From NCBI GenBank assembly GCA_010093685.1, contig MU006226.1:446964-510963 (forward strand): 64,000 nucleotides of DNA, read 5' to 3'. The notes beneath the pieces were generated by a model, which did no database searches, had not been told where the DNA came from, and saw only the letters and a list, made by a program, of their open reading frames with translations. Source of the DNA: Ophiobolus disseminans (Eukaryota; Ascomycota; Dothideomycetes; Pleosporales; Phaeosphaeriaceae). Position numbers and translations under genes: made by a program. Positions 32,701 to 43,288 of the stretch are shown piece after piece (the first letter of the stretch is position 1; every line of letters starts with the position of its first letter).

Positions 32701-35169
32701 CAATTCTTGGTGGAGAACGATGGTCGTCTTGAGGGCGACGCAGCAAATGATGCATTCAAGAAAATGTTCTCGCCTGAGACCGAGGATGCATCAGAAGCAG
32801 ATGCGTCATTTACCACCGCGGCAGACATCGTAGGCCGCTCACGGTCCAACACCTCGAATGTGCCAGCCGAGCCCATCGATGCTCGCGCTATCGAGGATCT
32901 TCAAAAGATGCTTGCCAAAGGTGAACGAGAAAAAGCTGTGTGGCATGCAGTTGATCAAAGACTATGGGGTCACGCAATGCTTCTATCCTCTACACTCACT
33001 AAAGACGTCTGGAAGCAAGTGGTGCAAGAGTTTGTTCGCAAAGAGGTCAAAAAGATTGGACGCAGCAACCAAGCTCTTGCTGTTCTGTATGAGGTCTTTT
33101 CAGGCAATCACGAAGACTGCATCGATGAGCTCGTTCCAGCATCGGCTCGCGCTGGTTTTCAGATGGTGAGTGCTGATGGTGCAGGAGCGGCTCAGAATGC
33201 TCAACAGGGGCTCGACAAGTGGCGGGAAACCATTGCTCTCATCCTAAATAACCGGAGCGAAGGCGATGCCTCTGCGCTGCTATCTTTGGGAAGACTTTTG
33301 TCGCAGTATGGTCGTGTTGAAGCTGCGCATATCTGCTTTATCATTGCTCGCTCTGTAGCATACGTCAGCGGTGTGGACGACGTTCATGCCGACCTTGTGT
33401 TGGTTGGCATTGACCACAAGCAGAACGCTACTGAATTGGGTATCGACATGGAACCGATCCTACTGACTGAGGTATACGAGTTCGCTTTGTCGCTATCAGC
33501 ACAAGCTGGCTCTCACATCATGCCTCATCTGCAGAACTACAAACTTGCACATGCGTACCAACTCGCCGAGTACGGGTACCGCACAGAAGCCCAAGCCTAC
33601 TGCGATGCTATTGCTGCAGCTATGAAAGCTACGACACGGTTATCACCGTACTACAATGCGAGCTTCATAGCTACGTTGGATGACCTGGGCAAACGTCTGT
33701 CACAGTCGCCAAAGGACAACTCGTCATCCTGGATTTCAAAACCTAGTATGGACAGAGTCAGCACTTCGCTCTTATCGAAGTTCAACAGCTTTATTGCAGG
33801 TGAAGATGACGACGCCGCATCGAACAACGCAGGCGGTGCCGAAGCGGGACCTTTTGCTAAGATTGCTGGCAACAGTCCGTCTCTCACACCTTCCCAGTCA
33901 AATACGGACCTTTACGGCGCCTACTCTGGATATGGCGCGCCCACTCAGCCAGCTGCTTCTGCAAACTCGAGATATGCTCCATCCAATGTATACTCACCAA
34001 GAACGTCGTCAGAGCAGCAGAGAACACGTTATGAGCCACAGGGTCGACCATCAATGGAGTCGAACGACAGCTACATGCCTATGACACCAATGACACCAAT
34101 GACGCCAGCAGGACCGTATAGTCCACAGCCCCAGCTCAGCCCACCCAGCCAACGCACACAGGCTAAGACTCAGTCGTACTCCCCACTTCGAGCTGAGCAC
34201 AATGTATCGCAACCTTCGTATGGCAGCCCTTACATGCCCACTAAGCCCATTCAGGAAGCAGCTTCAGCCCCGCCCTTCGGCGGCTATCAACCCCCTCAAG
34301 CAGAGAACGGGCAATCATTTGGCGGCTACGAGCCACCAACAAGCTCTTTTGATGAGCCGTCGTACCAGCCTTACAACCCAGACGAGGAAGACAAGCAAGG
34401 GGATGAGAAGCCAAAGAAGAAGTCGTACATGGATGATGACGAGGAAGAAGACCTTGTGGCTCGTGCAAACGCGCTGAAGATCTCATCAGGCTCAGGGTCC
34501 AAATCCGATGCCGACCGCAAAGCAGACGAAGCCTTCCGGAAGGCGGCTGAAGCAGACGCTAAGCGCGACAAAGACTCCGCTGCCGGTAAAAAGGGCGGCT
34601 GGCTCAGCGGCTGGTTCAAGAAAGATCCCAACGCCGCACCCGGCCCCATCAAAGCCAAACTCGGCGAGGAAAGTAGCTTCTACTACGACCCCGATCTGGG
34701 CAAGTGGGTCAACAAGAAGGGAGGCGCGAGCAGCGAGCCCGACAGAGCGACTGCGACACCCCCACCTCCAAGAGGTCCCCCTATGGCCGGTAGAAGCGCT
34801 AGTGGCGGTGCTATGGGACCCCCAATGGGCGGACCTCCAGGCCCAAGTGGCCTGATGAAGCCACCCACCAGCGCACCACAGCGCAGCTCATCGATGCCAC
34901 CACCCATGGCTCTCCCTGGCTCACGCGCTTCAACACCAGGCCTCCCTTCTGATACTGAAGGCGGCCCTGGTCCGAAACTCCCTGTTCTAGGTCGCCCGTC
35001 ATTTGGCGCGGCGTCTGGACCGCCCTCCCGACCGGGTACGGGTATGAGTAATGCGAGCAGTATTGATGATTTGTTGGGCGCGCCGCAGGCGAGGAAGGGG
35101 GCTGGCGCGAAGAAGAAGAAGGCTGGGAGGTATGTGGATGTTTTTCCTCAGGGGCAGACTCCGTCGTGA
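29749..35169 (+). CDS. SEC16: COPII coat assembly scaffold protein Sec16
   Basis: A single 1806-residue exon. Sec16 marks ER exit sites and organises Sec23/24 and Sec13/31 around Sar1. The N terminus is acidic, including an almost pure Glu tract at about residues 60-85. Residues ~370-840 are Pro/Ser/Gln-rich and disordered, with repeats of the type ARYSPAPP. The central conserved domain starts near residue 848 (NYDCIVPEDERAHDELQRWKG) and runs through helical ACE1-type sequence (ERAVW-like KAVWHAVDQRLWGHAMLLSS) to about residue 1317. The C-terminal conserved block (DDDEEEDLVARANALK, then GGWLSGWFKKD and ESSFYYDPDLGKWVNKK) spans about 1560-1665, before a Pro/Gly-rich tail. Start ATG is the first available after an in-frame stop-rich leader. 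Confidence 0.93.
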   Translation: MDGKHTTNPPQAHGARPTPPHSSASWNPALRHEKDEPSPSTTTHAPPPRPEISSEEEESEDEEEEEGSEEEEEEEEEEEEEEDEVPAATAPLAPAPAPVASFDAVHDSDDDSEDSNGPAQPPQIARQPQPTLEAQLQVNSIEEEPLVNATRSLNITKPAAVLPSKTKSSDEEESEEESEEESSEDEEEAVPAERPAENYEHQGEGTALEEAVNESARVPLVAEVASETDDWGDSGDAFDLGGQPQDALLQTPHAEAGGTTIGDDVIGNTSVGGNAGNDMDWGTAEVEEDFFGQSAGQILESAQPTDQSPGAHIVQASEAKNDWDLELELDEDFLPETEDAPILELSDDEGFLDDEPSVPVSQPVQPVATNRYAPQTSQTSTPAASPYAPQGQFASVPQNPLQRSITSPTAAYNGYGQNTAYQQQQAARPAMASSAQSFVDKSKGGYASPYDLPDDIVTTRKRAAPRNTIPAAQPTPPPPRTSSMSSSAGPPRPLPSSNMSAASLSPPPSGHSMQGQMTGFPPSVPPKPAPPAKTASSDFFAELPITSNSKHKPPGRHTPSQATPAQSPTLQGPPQLPPKERTSSWSALRNEVLPESVGVQPHFRQPEQLPMFPSQPSVPARQNSLPIPQTAPAPSARYSPAPPSNARYSPAPPAQGSNSRYSPAPQSAQGPAHTRYVSEPPTGPARHPSQTYAPRTSSPLAFHSTPQPRHEPIVSQEPVVQHQPGHYVSQSADGMPRAPFRSPLEGVSEDMEQDSTAGIRPPMTAESDTPPSRSTPSSVVGSPRKRGNYAPQQFQPSNSGAPPRSLSQSPAASMRQSGPMYGMVPTGTTFSSHQTDSTSTNVIPHRRQASLNYDCIVPEDERAHDELQRWKGYPVFTWGLGGTVVTSFPKQIPRYGGGMTAPLMKCSPGEIKLQSIKDVFPLAEDIAKFPGPLKAKSKKKDVAAWLAKKIEGFESRMKEPGVEHTMKPDDFKRLEEKTLLVKLLQFLVENDGRLEGDAANDAFKKMFSPETEDASEADASFTTAADIVGRSRSNTSNVPAEPIDARAIEDLQKMLAKGEREKAVWHAVDQRLWGHAMLLSSTLTKDVWKQVVQEFVRKEVKKIGRSNQALAVLYEVFSGNHEDCIDELVPASARAGFQMVSADGAGAAQNAQQGLDKWRETIALILNNRSEGDASALLSLGRLLSQYGRVEAAHICFIIARSVAYVSGVDDVHADLVLVGIDHKQNATELGIDMEPILLTEVYEFALSLSAQAGSHIMPHLQNYKLAHAYQLAEYGYRTEAQAYCDAIAAAMKATTRLSPYYNASFIATLDDLGKRLSQSPKDNSSSWISKPSMDRVSTSLLSKFNSFIAGEDDDAASNNAGGAEAGPFAKIAGNSPSLTPSQSNTDLYGAYSGYGAPTQPAASANSRYAPSNVYSPRTSSEQQRTRYEPQGRPSMESNDSYMPMTPMTPMTPAGPYSPQPQLSPPSQRTQAKTQSYSPLRAEHNVSQPSYGSPYMPTKPIQEAASAPPFGGYQPPQAENGQSFGGYEPPTSSFDEPSYQPYNPDEEDKQGDEKPKKKSYMDDDEEEDLVARANALKISSGSGSKSDADRKADEAFRKAAEADAKRDKDSAAGKKGGWLSGWFKKDPNAAPGPIKAKLGEESSFYYDPDLGKWVNKKGGASSEPDRATATPPPPRGPPMAGRSASGGAMGPPMGGPPGPSGLMKPPTSAPQRSSSMPPPMALPGSRASTPGLPSDTEGGPGPKLPVLGRPSFGAASGPPSRPGTGMSNASSIDDLLGAPQARKGAGAKKKKAGRYVDVFPQGQTPS
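29911..30000 (+). repeat. GAG/GAA trinucleotide tract in SEC16
   Basis: An impure run of GAG and GAA codons with a few AGT/TCC/GAC interruptions, encoding the Glu tract of Sec16. Mixed synonymous codons argue for some protein-level selection, but length polymorphism is likely. Confidence 0.8.
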
Positions 35170-36130
35170 GGTGGTGCGTTGAGGAGGGCGTCTTGAGGGG
35201 ATGGTTGCATGTATTGGAGTTTAGAGTTGGTGGGGCTTGCGATTCGTATAGATGGAAAGGAGGTGCGGCATGCCATGGTGTGGATTGTGTGTATTAAAAG
35301 ATGTTATAATATCATGTTCTAGAGGCTTGCACTGACGGGATTCTTGATACTATTGTATTCATTTTTATGTGCGCCTTGCTAATGTGTGCTTTTAAGAGGC
35401 GCAATCCGCATGTGCGATCTTGGGCGAAGTTCTGACTGTTGTATATCTTGATTAAGCAGTGTATAATAGCATGGCTGCAGCGGCCATCTGAAGTTTGCGA
35501 TGATGTGCAATGCGCTAGCGTTGACGTCGACTACAACTTAGCCTACTCCCAACCTACTCTCAGAGTACTCTCAGTTTATTCTCAGCTTACTTCCAACTTA
35601 AACTTTTCATTTAAGAAAAAACTTATGTTTTTGGGTTCTTCTCACGTGATGCAACCATATTTCTAAGATTATCCCAAATCTCAACTTCAACAACAGGATG
35701 CATCATCAAAACGTGTTCGAAACGTGTTTGGAACGTGTTTTGAAGACTCTTACACCTTTTCTAGTCTTCACTTAAGATGATTCTTCCAACATTAGTATCA
35801 ATTGACTATTGGCCACAAGTAATCGACAGCAGCATCTTGTATACTGACATGGACCCAATACTCCGAGGATCTTGAAGGATGTCGCAACGTATGCACCTAA
35901 AATTGATGAGAAACGAGTAGAGATGCCTCGGCTCGAACTGGAGCGGCTAGAATACCCCGCGCAGGTTTTCACCACTCCTTTCTCCTACACTGCACTTCCC
36001 TACCTAGGTAGCACAGCCAGATCTCCACCACAGGAAGAACGAACTGCCAGCATCACCACCTATGGAGCTTTTGGACTGTATCCTACAAGGCCAACGTGAA
36101 GGCACGTGCTGAAGCCTTCAACGCGCTTCG
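35170..36130. other. Intergenic region with short degenerate repeats
   Basis: No supported gene. At 35537-35600 a motif of the form TACTCYCAR/TTACTTCCAACTT recurs about five times, and at 35708-35745 the unit AACGTGTTT is repeated three times. An ACCTAGGT palindrome lies near 36000. The 75-codon frame at 35872 is in a different frame from the downstream MYND gene and is not assigned. Confidence 0.5.
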
Positions 36131-37243
36131 ATGCTGAACCGCTTCATCACAGATGCAGCTGCTATGGCAGGATATCGCGCCGATCGCAGTGAGGGTCACT
36201 TAAATGATCCCAACGGCAGCCAACCAGTAGATTTCAATCCCTCCAACGGACTCATCACCGAATGCAACATCTGCGATTAGACAACGAACACTAGCCACTG
36301 TCAAGGATGTAAAGTCACATCCTATTGCGGCCGCGAGCATCAGTCCATCAACTAGCTAGTACACAAGAAATTCTGCTCCAAGATCAAGAAAGCACGCACA
36401 CATCTCGAAGCGCTAGAAATCGCCCTACGCGCCCACCCAGGAGACGAAGATACGCCTCCCAATGCCTTCGAGACAAGTAGCAGAGGCTATGGTAGCATCT
36501 GGATGTACCTGGGTCTACGACCCTACATGCGCGCCCGACGCTCTCTCATCGACGCCCTCTTCCTCGTGCATACCCCCTCCGCCGTCTTAGCAGCCTACAC
36601 CCACAGCGTCGAAATGCTGACTCTGAACAACGCCGACAACCAAGGCATGGGAAACATGATTCCCGCAATCTTACTCCGCCGGGGCAAAGACCAGCAGTGC
36701 TACAACACCCTTCGCTGGGTCCACCTCGGCCGCGACCCGGCCCTCGAGCTCACAAACGAAAACGGCCTCGAACACGAACCCATGCCGGACTTTATACTCG
36801 GCCATGTCCCGATCGCTCACCTCGTGGCACTCATGCTCCTCAAAGTCCGCCTCCTCATCGATATGCGCGGCTTACACGCGCGCTTCGAAGCTACGTCGTC
36901 CTTTGAGCCACAACATTACACCAACACTATCACGCCGCGTATTCGCCACTTGTTCAAGCATAGGGGCGGAGAGATGAGCCAATTGCTGTGGGAGCAAATA
37001 GTGGCTTTTTACGTGTTTGTGCATGGTAGGAATAAGTACTTATGGTTTGCGCTGTTGTGTCCTGAGTACGATGACTTGCGTGTTAGGCCGAATAAGGGCG
37101 TGGGGGTGGGTAAGCGGGAGATGCGGATTGTGCTGCAACAGACGTATAATGCGTGGGCTGAGACGCCGGGGGCGTTTGACGTTTTGCGAGAGTTGGAGGG
37201 GGATGGCGATGTTAGGGAGCAGATCGAGAGATATTCTGTTTGA
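36131..37243 (+). pseudogene. MYND-type zinc-finger protein gene with two in-frame stops
   Basis: From ATG 36131 the frame reads to 37243 except for TAG at 36278-36280 and TAG at 36353-36355. Between and around these stops lies a complete MYND pattern: ECNIC, then HCQGC, SYC, REHQ, and HKKFC with correct spacing. The stops sit where the finger usually has a variable residue and the near-invariant Trp of the ...W-x-x-HK... segment. The downstream 246 residues (from MYLGLRPYMRARR) are intact and conserved-looking, ending ERYSV. Both stops can arise by single C-to-T changes in CpA context (CAG to TAG on the top strand; TGG to TAG via the bottom strand), the RIP signature. No intron removes them neatly. 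MYND proteins of this type are poorly characterised; a shorter protein from 36503 would lack the finger. Confidence 0.7.
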
Positions 37244-39180
37244 ATGTGTGTGCAGGGGAAGCGTTGAAGCTATATATTTTGATTCAACTTTGTGGCTTGG
37301 GAGAATGTCAGTACCACCTCGATGACAGTTTAGAACGACATTACGCCCGCGAAGATAAACAAGGCGTACTATTACGAATACATAACTGCTTTCACACACA
37401 CATGTCGTCTTCAGTAGCCACGGCAAAGACTCCTCTTACACTATCTATATATAAAAACCAAGCACATGCAATCTTACACAGACGCCGCGCTTTCGTTCAA
37501 CTTTCGAGTACAACTCCTATATACTGCCGGTCACCATCAAGTCCTTTTAGTGCCACTTTTACCTCCAAAACTCAAAGTCACACAGAAATGATATCGTCGA
37601 ATGTATTCTTTAGCACACAAGCGACGCGGCAAGATGTGGCCGTGTTAATAGGAGAGAAAAGTGGGCTTTATATGCAGCTAGTAAAAAAGTCAATGTTGCC
37701 ATTTTTTCCAGAACCACTCCTATCCCCACGAGTAAAAGCACATTCCCGCATGCCATGATTGCTCGACGTCTCCACAGCTCACAAAGCACATGTTGAACTT
37801 GTCTGCTTTCTTTTCGAGTGACGCACAACATCGTCAGCACTTTTCTGCATTTTCGAGCGACGATCATAGGGGCGCTCTGTATTGATTTTTGGATAGATGG
37901 AGATGTGTAGTGGGTGGGTGTTGAGAAGAAGGTATGGAGGGAAGGGAGGGATGGGTGTTTATGTACTCCCGAGAATTAAATGTAAAGGATTGCTGGAACG
38001 GTTGATCGGACAGCGAAAGAGTAGTCGCGGTGGCGTTCATGTGTCGCCGTGATTACTCTCATTTGTCGGAAGACTATCTAGTGTAAGCTCTTAAGCATAC
38101 AAAAGCCGCATCTTCAATTCAATGTTCGCACGATCAAAAAATGCGTGCAGTAAGGTGCACTAACTCTACTTACATAGACTACCTACCCAGATATCAACAA
38201 CCCACATCTCGGCCCTCACCCTTACCAACCCAATCCACACCTCGGCACCGGCTCCAGCGTTGCCGCACACGATACGCGAAACTGTTTGAAGATCGGGTGG
38301 GTTCGTTTGGTGAAACGCTAGGCGCGACGGGGTGTGCGACACCTGTGCGGACGAACAGCAACACCAGAGTGCTAGCACACTAAGTTTGGAAACGTAGGTG
38401 ATGTGCTGCGGGGGTAGTTAGGTGTTTTGCTTGTTTGGTCCGAATGCGGTGTGCGGTGCGGTGCGACGGATGTGGGTGGTGGGTGGAGTTGGTGGTAAGG
38501 TGGTGGTGTTTGGGTGGGATGCGATGTTGCGCATTATGAATTCCGAATACCACTGTGGTTTTTGCGAATGGATCAAATCTCTATATTTCTCGTTCTGCCG
38601 CATCCATTCCTGGACTCCGCATTGAAAATCGTGAAGCTCGATCGCCGTAGATCCGACTGCGCGTTTCGGGCACCACGCATTGAAAGTTTACCCCTTGGCA
38701 CCGCAGCCTCTTCTCCAGGCGCAGAATGAAACTACGTTCCGGAACAGAAGCACCAGTAGGAACGTGGAGATTTGTCTCTAGGTGAAGCCAAAGCGAGTAG
38801 GGAAACGCCTCCTCGTAACCAAGCCTGTTTGGCCATGAGCGGGTAGCTAAGAAAGGGTATCTCTGAAGCATGTCGTGGTTTGCACCCATGGCCATTCTGA
38901 TTTTTGCCGTTCTGGGAGTATGGATGAACCAAGAATGCAGTGGGTACGGTGGTGAAGTCACTGGATAACGACATGAATCGTCTCAAGCTGCTGGTAGAGG
39001 CTGTTGAGGTATAAGACGAAGAGATCGTGGCGCCCATCTGTTCATCATCAGCCAACAACTTCCATCTTCTCTTCTATCTTCTAATACACTTCTCCAGCCT
39101 GGTGCTGCTCGCTTTTCACCTTCTTTCCATCACATCCATCTTCTAATCTTCGAGTTGATCTCATCCCAACAACCTTCACA
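37244..39180. other. Long intergenic region
   Basis: About 1.9 kb with no gene I can support. The segment 38470-38517 is strongly G-rich on the plus strand (GGGTGGTGGGTGG-type words). Pyrimidine-rich sequence at 39058-39180 looks like the leader of the downstream secreted-protein gene. Confidence 0.5.
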
Positions 39181-40222
39181 ATGTATTTCTCTCAGCAAAT
39201 CACACTTGTCGCGGCTTTCGCAGCCTGCGCTTCTGCTCACGGAGTGGTTACCAAGATCACTGGTGCCAATGGCGTCACTATGCCCGGTCTGACCGTCCAG
39301 GACGGCACTCCTCGTGACTGCTCTTCCAAGTGAGTTGACCACACTCGAGCTATTGGGAGTTAGCACTGATGCAACACAGCGGCTGCGGATCTCAGGCAGA
39401 CAGCGCCATCATTCGCGACCGCGACATCGCCAGTGGCAAGGCCACTCCTCTTGGTCGCACGCAGGGCAATGGTCCCGTCGACGCTTCGGTCATGATTGCT
39501 GCCTTCATGGGCACCGGTGCCGCACCACCAGCAAATCAGGGAGCCTCTGGAAGCGTTGGGGTTGAAGACAACATCCAGCAGGCACAGGCCGGTCAGAAGC
39601 GACAGCTTCTCGGTGGCCTCCTTGGAGGTAAGGGCAAGGGCAAGGGCAAGGCTGGCGCTGGAGCTGCTGGTGGACTCGGAGCTCTTTTGGGAGGTGGAGG
39701 TGGAGACAAGAACACTGGCCCTCCTGAGGCCGGTGTCGCCGCCGCTGCAGGTGCTGGCGCAACCACTGGTCTGCCCACTGCTGCCGATGACGGCACCGTC
39801 ACCATGACTCTCCGCCAGGTAAGCCAACTCAAGCTTTAGTCCAATAAGCACTGTCTAATATCATCTAGGTCAACCAGGACGGAGCTGGTCCTTTCACTGC
39901 CGACGTCGACGGCACATCCGGTGGAACTGACGAGGCTGCCATGCAGCCCGCTACCGTTACTCAGGACGTTCCCGGTTTCGGTATCCAGGGTCTTTCTCTT
40001 GCAACCACCACCGACTTCGAGATGAAGGTCCAGATGCCTGCTGGCATGACTTGCGACGCTACTGTTGCCGGAACCCCCAACGTTTGCGTGATGCGCGTCC
40101 GCAACGGTGCCGCTGCCGGTCCCTTCGGTGGTTCCGTCGCCTTCACTCAGAGCACTGCTGCCAGGAAGCGCGCCATCGCCTACAAGCTCAAGAAGCGCAT
40201 GGAGCTCAACAGGATGTTTTAA
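39181..40222 (+). CDS. gEgh16/MAS3-like secreted protein
   Basis: Exons 39181-39329, 39380-39818 and 39869-40222 give 313 residues. The first 19 residues form a signal peptide ending ACASA before HGVVTKITG. Splicing of intron 1 gives PRDCSSNGCGSQADSAIIRD, a block typical of the gEgh16 family first described from powdery mildew and rice-blast appressoria. The middle has a KR dibasic site (GQKRQLL) that could be cut by Kex2, then a Gly/Lys low-complexity run, then a conserved C-terminal domain with DGTVTMTLRQVNQDGAGPF and paired Cys (MTCDAT, NVCVMRV). Family members are extracellular and several are infection-related; a role here is inference. The codons are strongly C-ending, suggesting high expression. 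Confidence 0.88.
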
Positions 40223-41140
40223 GTGCTTGGTCGCTTTTGGAAGGATGAGAGGTAGAAAGGGTAGCTCTTAGTATATACATGACCTGACAGGAGCAGGTCA
40301 TTCAGCATATTTGTTTATAGAAGTGTAGATAGGTGATGAAGTAATGGAAGTTTTGCGCTGTATCGAATATTGATGAGGGTTATCTGTGACGAGAATTTTA
40401 CTTTCCCACATGTTCCACCGAGACACGAGTCATGAAAGATACGACTCTTAAGCTGTGACAGAGCAACTCTGCAAAGATACAAAATTTCAACATACCCTGT
40501 AGATAAACGCTCACATTGTTGAGGAGTGGTAGATGCTTTGCCGTGGGTGTGACCTTGACAGGCTGCGAACTCTTTTCAGGCACTGTTTCCTGATTTTTTA
40601 GTCATGCACGCGTGGCCATACGCTCGCCGACGCAACATGCGAAGCTTTTGTAGACGAAGCCTTTTGTCAGAAGCACGATAAGTGAAATAAAAGGTGGATG
40701 TTCCATGTGGCAAAGACTGGAAAGTGGGGCAAACGGGGGTTTGCCAAGCTTCTTCTAACCGACTCAGACCTAATTAATTAGCCTTTTCGTTTGACCTGCC
40801 ATCTTCTTGCACCTTGTTGCCCTTGCACGCCTCATCCGACGGCGCAAATGCATCAGAAGATAAGCTTCTCGGCCCTGATCTTTCGCTTGTATTCTCCGCG
40901 ACTAGACTATACCAAGGGTCCAGTCTGATCTCTTGGCCTATCTGAGACCAATCATCGTGGGTTTACATTACGCCATGTTCAGCCCTTATCGCATCATCGA
41001 AGGAAGGTTGGTCGATTGCTGCTGCAAACTGAGAACCGAATCGATCACCGCCAAGTAAAGATCAACCATACATATAAACATCGGGTCTGGCCTTTTATGA
41101 TACTCTTTCAGATAGCGTTTGACACTTCGGACCTCCCATC
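40223..41140. other. Intergenic region
   Basis: No gene seen. Contains the 3' end of the secreted-protein gene and the promoter of the permease gene. Confidence 0.5.
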
Positions 41141-42809
41141 ATGGCGCTCTACGACAACAAGAATCCCGCGGACAATGCATCGCCCGCAGCAAGCTACCGC
41201 GATGAAGATTTTCAACGCATTGATCCCGAGTCTGGCGTCAAGCGAGGTCTCAAAACACGACATCTTTCTATGATGGCTTTGGCGGGCATCATTGGACCTG
41301 GTATCCTCGTTGGCACTGGAGGTGCGCTCGCAAATGGAGGACCCGCGTCGCTCATCATCGGATTCGGCATTATCGGGATGATTGCATTCAGCATAACGCA
41401 ATCCCTGGGCGAAATGACAACCCTGTATCCTACCGGAGGCGCCTTTGTAACATTGTCGGACCGTTTTGTCGACAAAGCTTTTGGTGTTGCTGTCGGCTGG
41501 CAGTACTGGCTTGTATGGGCCTGTGTCCTCGCAAATGAGTACAATGTCATCTCATCGCTCATGGTCTTCTGGAGCGACAAAGTACCATCCTACGGATATT
41601 TTCTGATCTTCTGGTTCGCCTTCTTGGGATTCCAAATGATCGGCGTTGAAAGTTTTGGCGAGGCTGAATTTTGGCTGGCGTTAATCAAGCTACTGGGTCT
41701 TTGCACATATTTCCTCTTCAGCATCATATACGTGTCTGGAGGGTTGAAAGGACAGACTGAGGCAATTGGTTTTCAATACTGGCGTGATCCGGGAGCTTTT
41801 GCGAATGGATTTCGAGGCGTCGCCCAGGTCTTCGTCTTTGCCAGCACCTTCTATGCCGGAGTAGAAGCTGTGGCGGTGGCAGCCACGGAGACAAGGAACC
41901 CCAGCGTTGCTGTACCCCTTGCAATTCGACAGGTCATTTGTAAGTCTTGATTCACCACGTGTGTTCGAGAACTTCACTAACGCTGCATTTCACATAGGGC
42001 GTATTCTGTTTGTGTATATGGGAGTCGCATTCTTTTTCGGCCTCACTTGTCCTTCTGATGCAGACGGTCTGATTAATGGCGAGAGTCGAGCCCTCAAGAG
42101 CCCAATGACAATTGCCATCCAAAACGCCGGCTGGGAAGGTGGTGTCCACCTCATCAACGCCTTCATCTTCATCACGGTCATTAGCGCTGCAAACAGCTCC
42201 ATTTATATTGGCAGTCGCACGATCCTTTTTATGAGCCAGGAAGGTATGGCACCTAAGTTTCTGGGCAAAACGAACGCTCGCGGTGTTCCGTATCCTGCTA
42301 TCATCTTCACCAACTTGTTTGGCTTCCTGTCTTTGATGAATCTCAGCACAGGAGGTGGCAAAGCGTACGGCTATATCATTAATCTGAGTGGTGTCTCAAC
42401 CTTCCTGGTCTGGGCATCCATTTCATTCACGCACATCCGCTTTCGACAGGCCTGGGCAACGCAAGGACGAACCCCGGATCAACTGCCCTTCAAGTCATTC
42501 GCCTACCCGTACAACTCCTACTTCGGACTCATATCCAACCTCTTTCTTGCTCTCGTACAGGGCTGGACTACTTTGAGCCCATTCGACGCTGGCACTTTCG
42601 TCGATGCTTATATTTTACTTCCGTTGTTCGGAATTATTTACGCTGGATACAAGTTCTGGTTCAAGACGAGGTTCTGGCGTAGCCACGAGATTGACCTCGA
42701 TGCAGGTATGAGGAAGGACTTGGATGCAAGGGAAGAGGCGATGATCGATGCGGCTCATGGAGGTACTGGAAAGCAAGGTTTCGTGAAGAGGATGTGGGCG
42801 AACTTCTGA
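41141..42809 (+). CDS. Amino-acid permease (YAT family, APC superfamily)
   Basis: Exons 41141-41939 and 41998-42809 give 536 residues; the 58-nt intron joins LAIRQVI to WRILFVYMG in phase. The N-terminal cytosolic tail leads into the YAT signature GLKTRHLSMMALAGIIGPGILVGTG, the first helix with the unwound GxG substrate motif. About twelve hydrophobic segments follow, including GVAVGWQYWLVW and ESFGEAEFWLALIKLLG, both characteristic of fungal general amino-acid permeases. It should import amino acids by proton symport at the plasma membrane; specificity cannot be read from sequence. It lies upstream of and co-directional with a Zn2Cys6 regulator, but no regulatory link is shown. Confidence 0.92.
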
Positions 42810-43288
42810 GCAGTGGATACAGTTCCAGTAAAGCAAGTCGCTCTTCGAGAAATGAATCCCTGAGCTTCACACGAAGCGAATTGGGGGCATTGATAGTATC
42901 GCAATTATCTTGAAGCGCTTGCTAGGTCAACAAAGCTCGACTTCCAACGCCAAACTCCTTGATGATTATCTATTCCTGCGTATACTTTCGTCGCTTCTAT
43001 ACCTCTGCCTTCTAAAACAGTCCCTTAATTTTTGAGCGCCTTGAGTCTGACAAATCGGAACGGGTTCCCTCAGTAAACGGCCTATTGCTGATTGGTCAGC
43101 GGGAATTGCGCTGCACGCCTTGACCCCAGGCACAGCCGTCCGCAGCACGTCGCGTCCACAGCACCGCCATCATGCCGGCTTTGAGCATTCGCGCAACCTT
43201 AAATCTCCACCTCATTTGTCTGCTCGTATAGTCTCTCAAAAACCATTTGGACACCAAGCTCGCGCATTACAGCGGCACCGATTTTATC
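42810..43288. other. Intergenic region
   Basis: Promoter region of the Zn2Cys6 regulator; no other gene seen. Confidence 0.5.
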
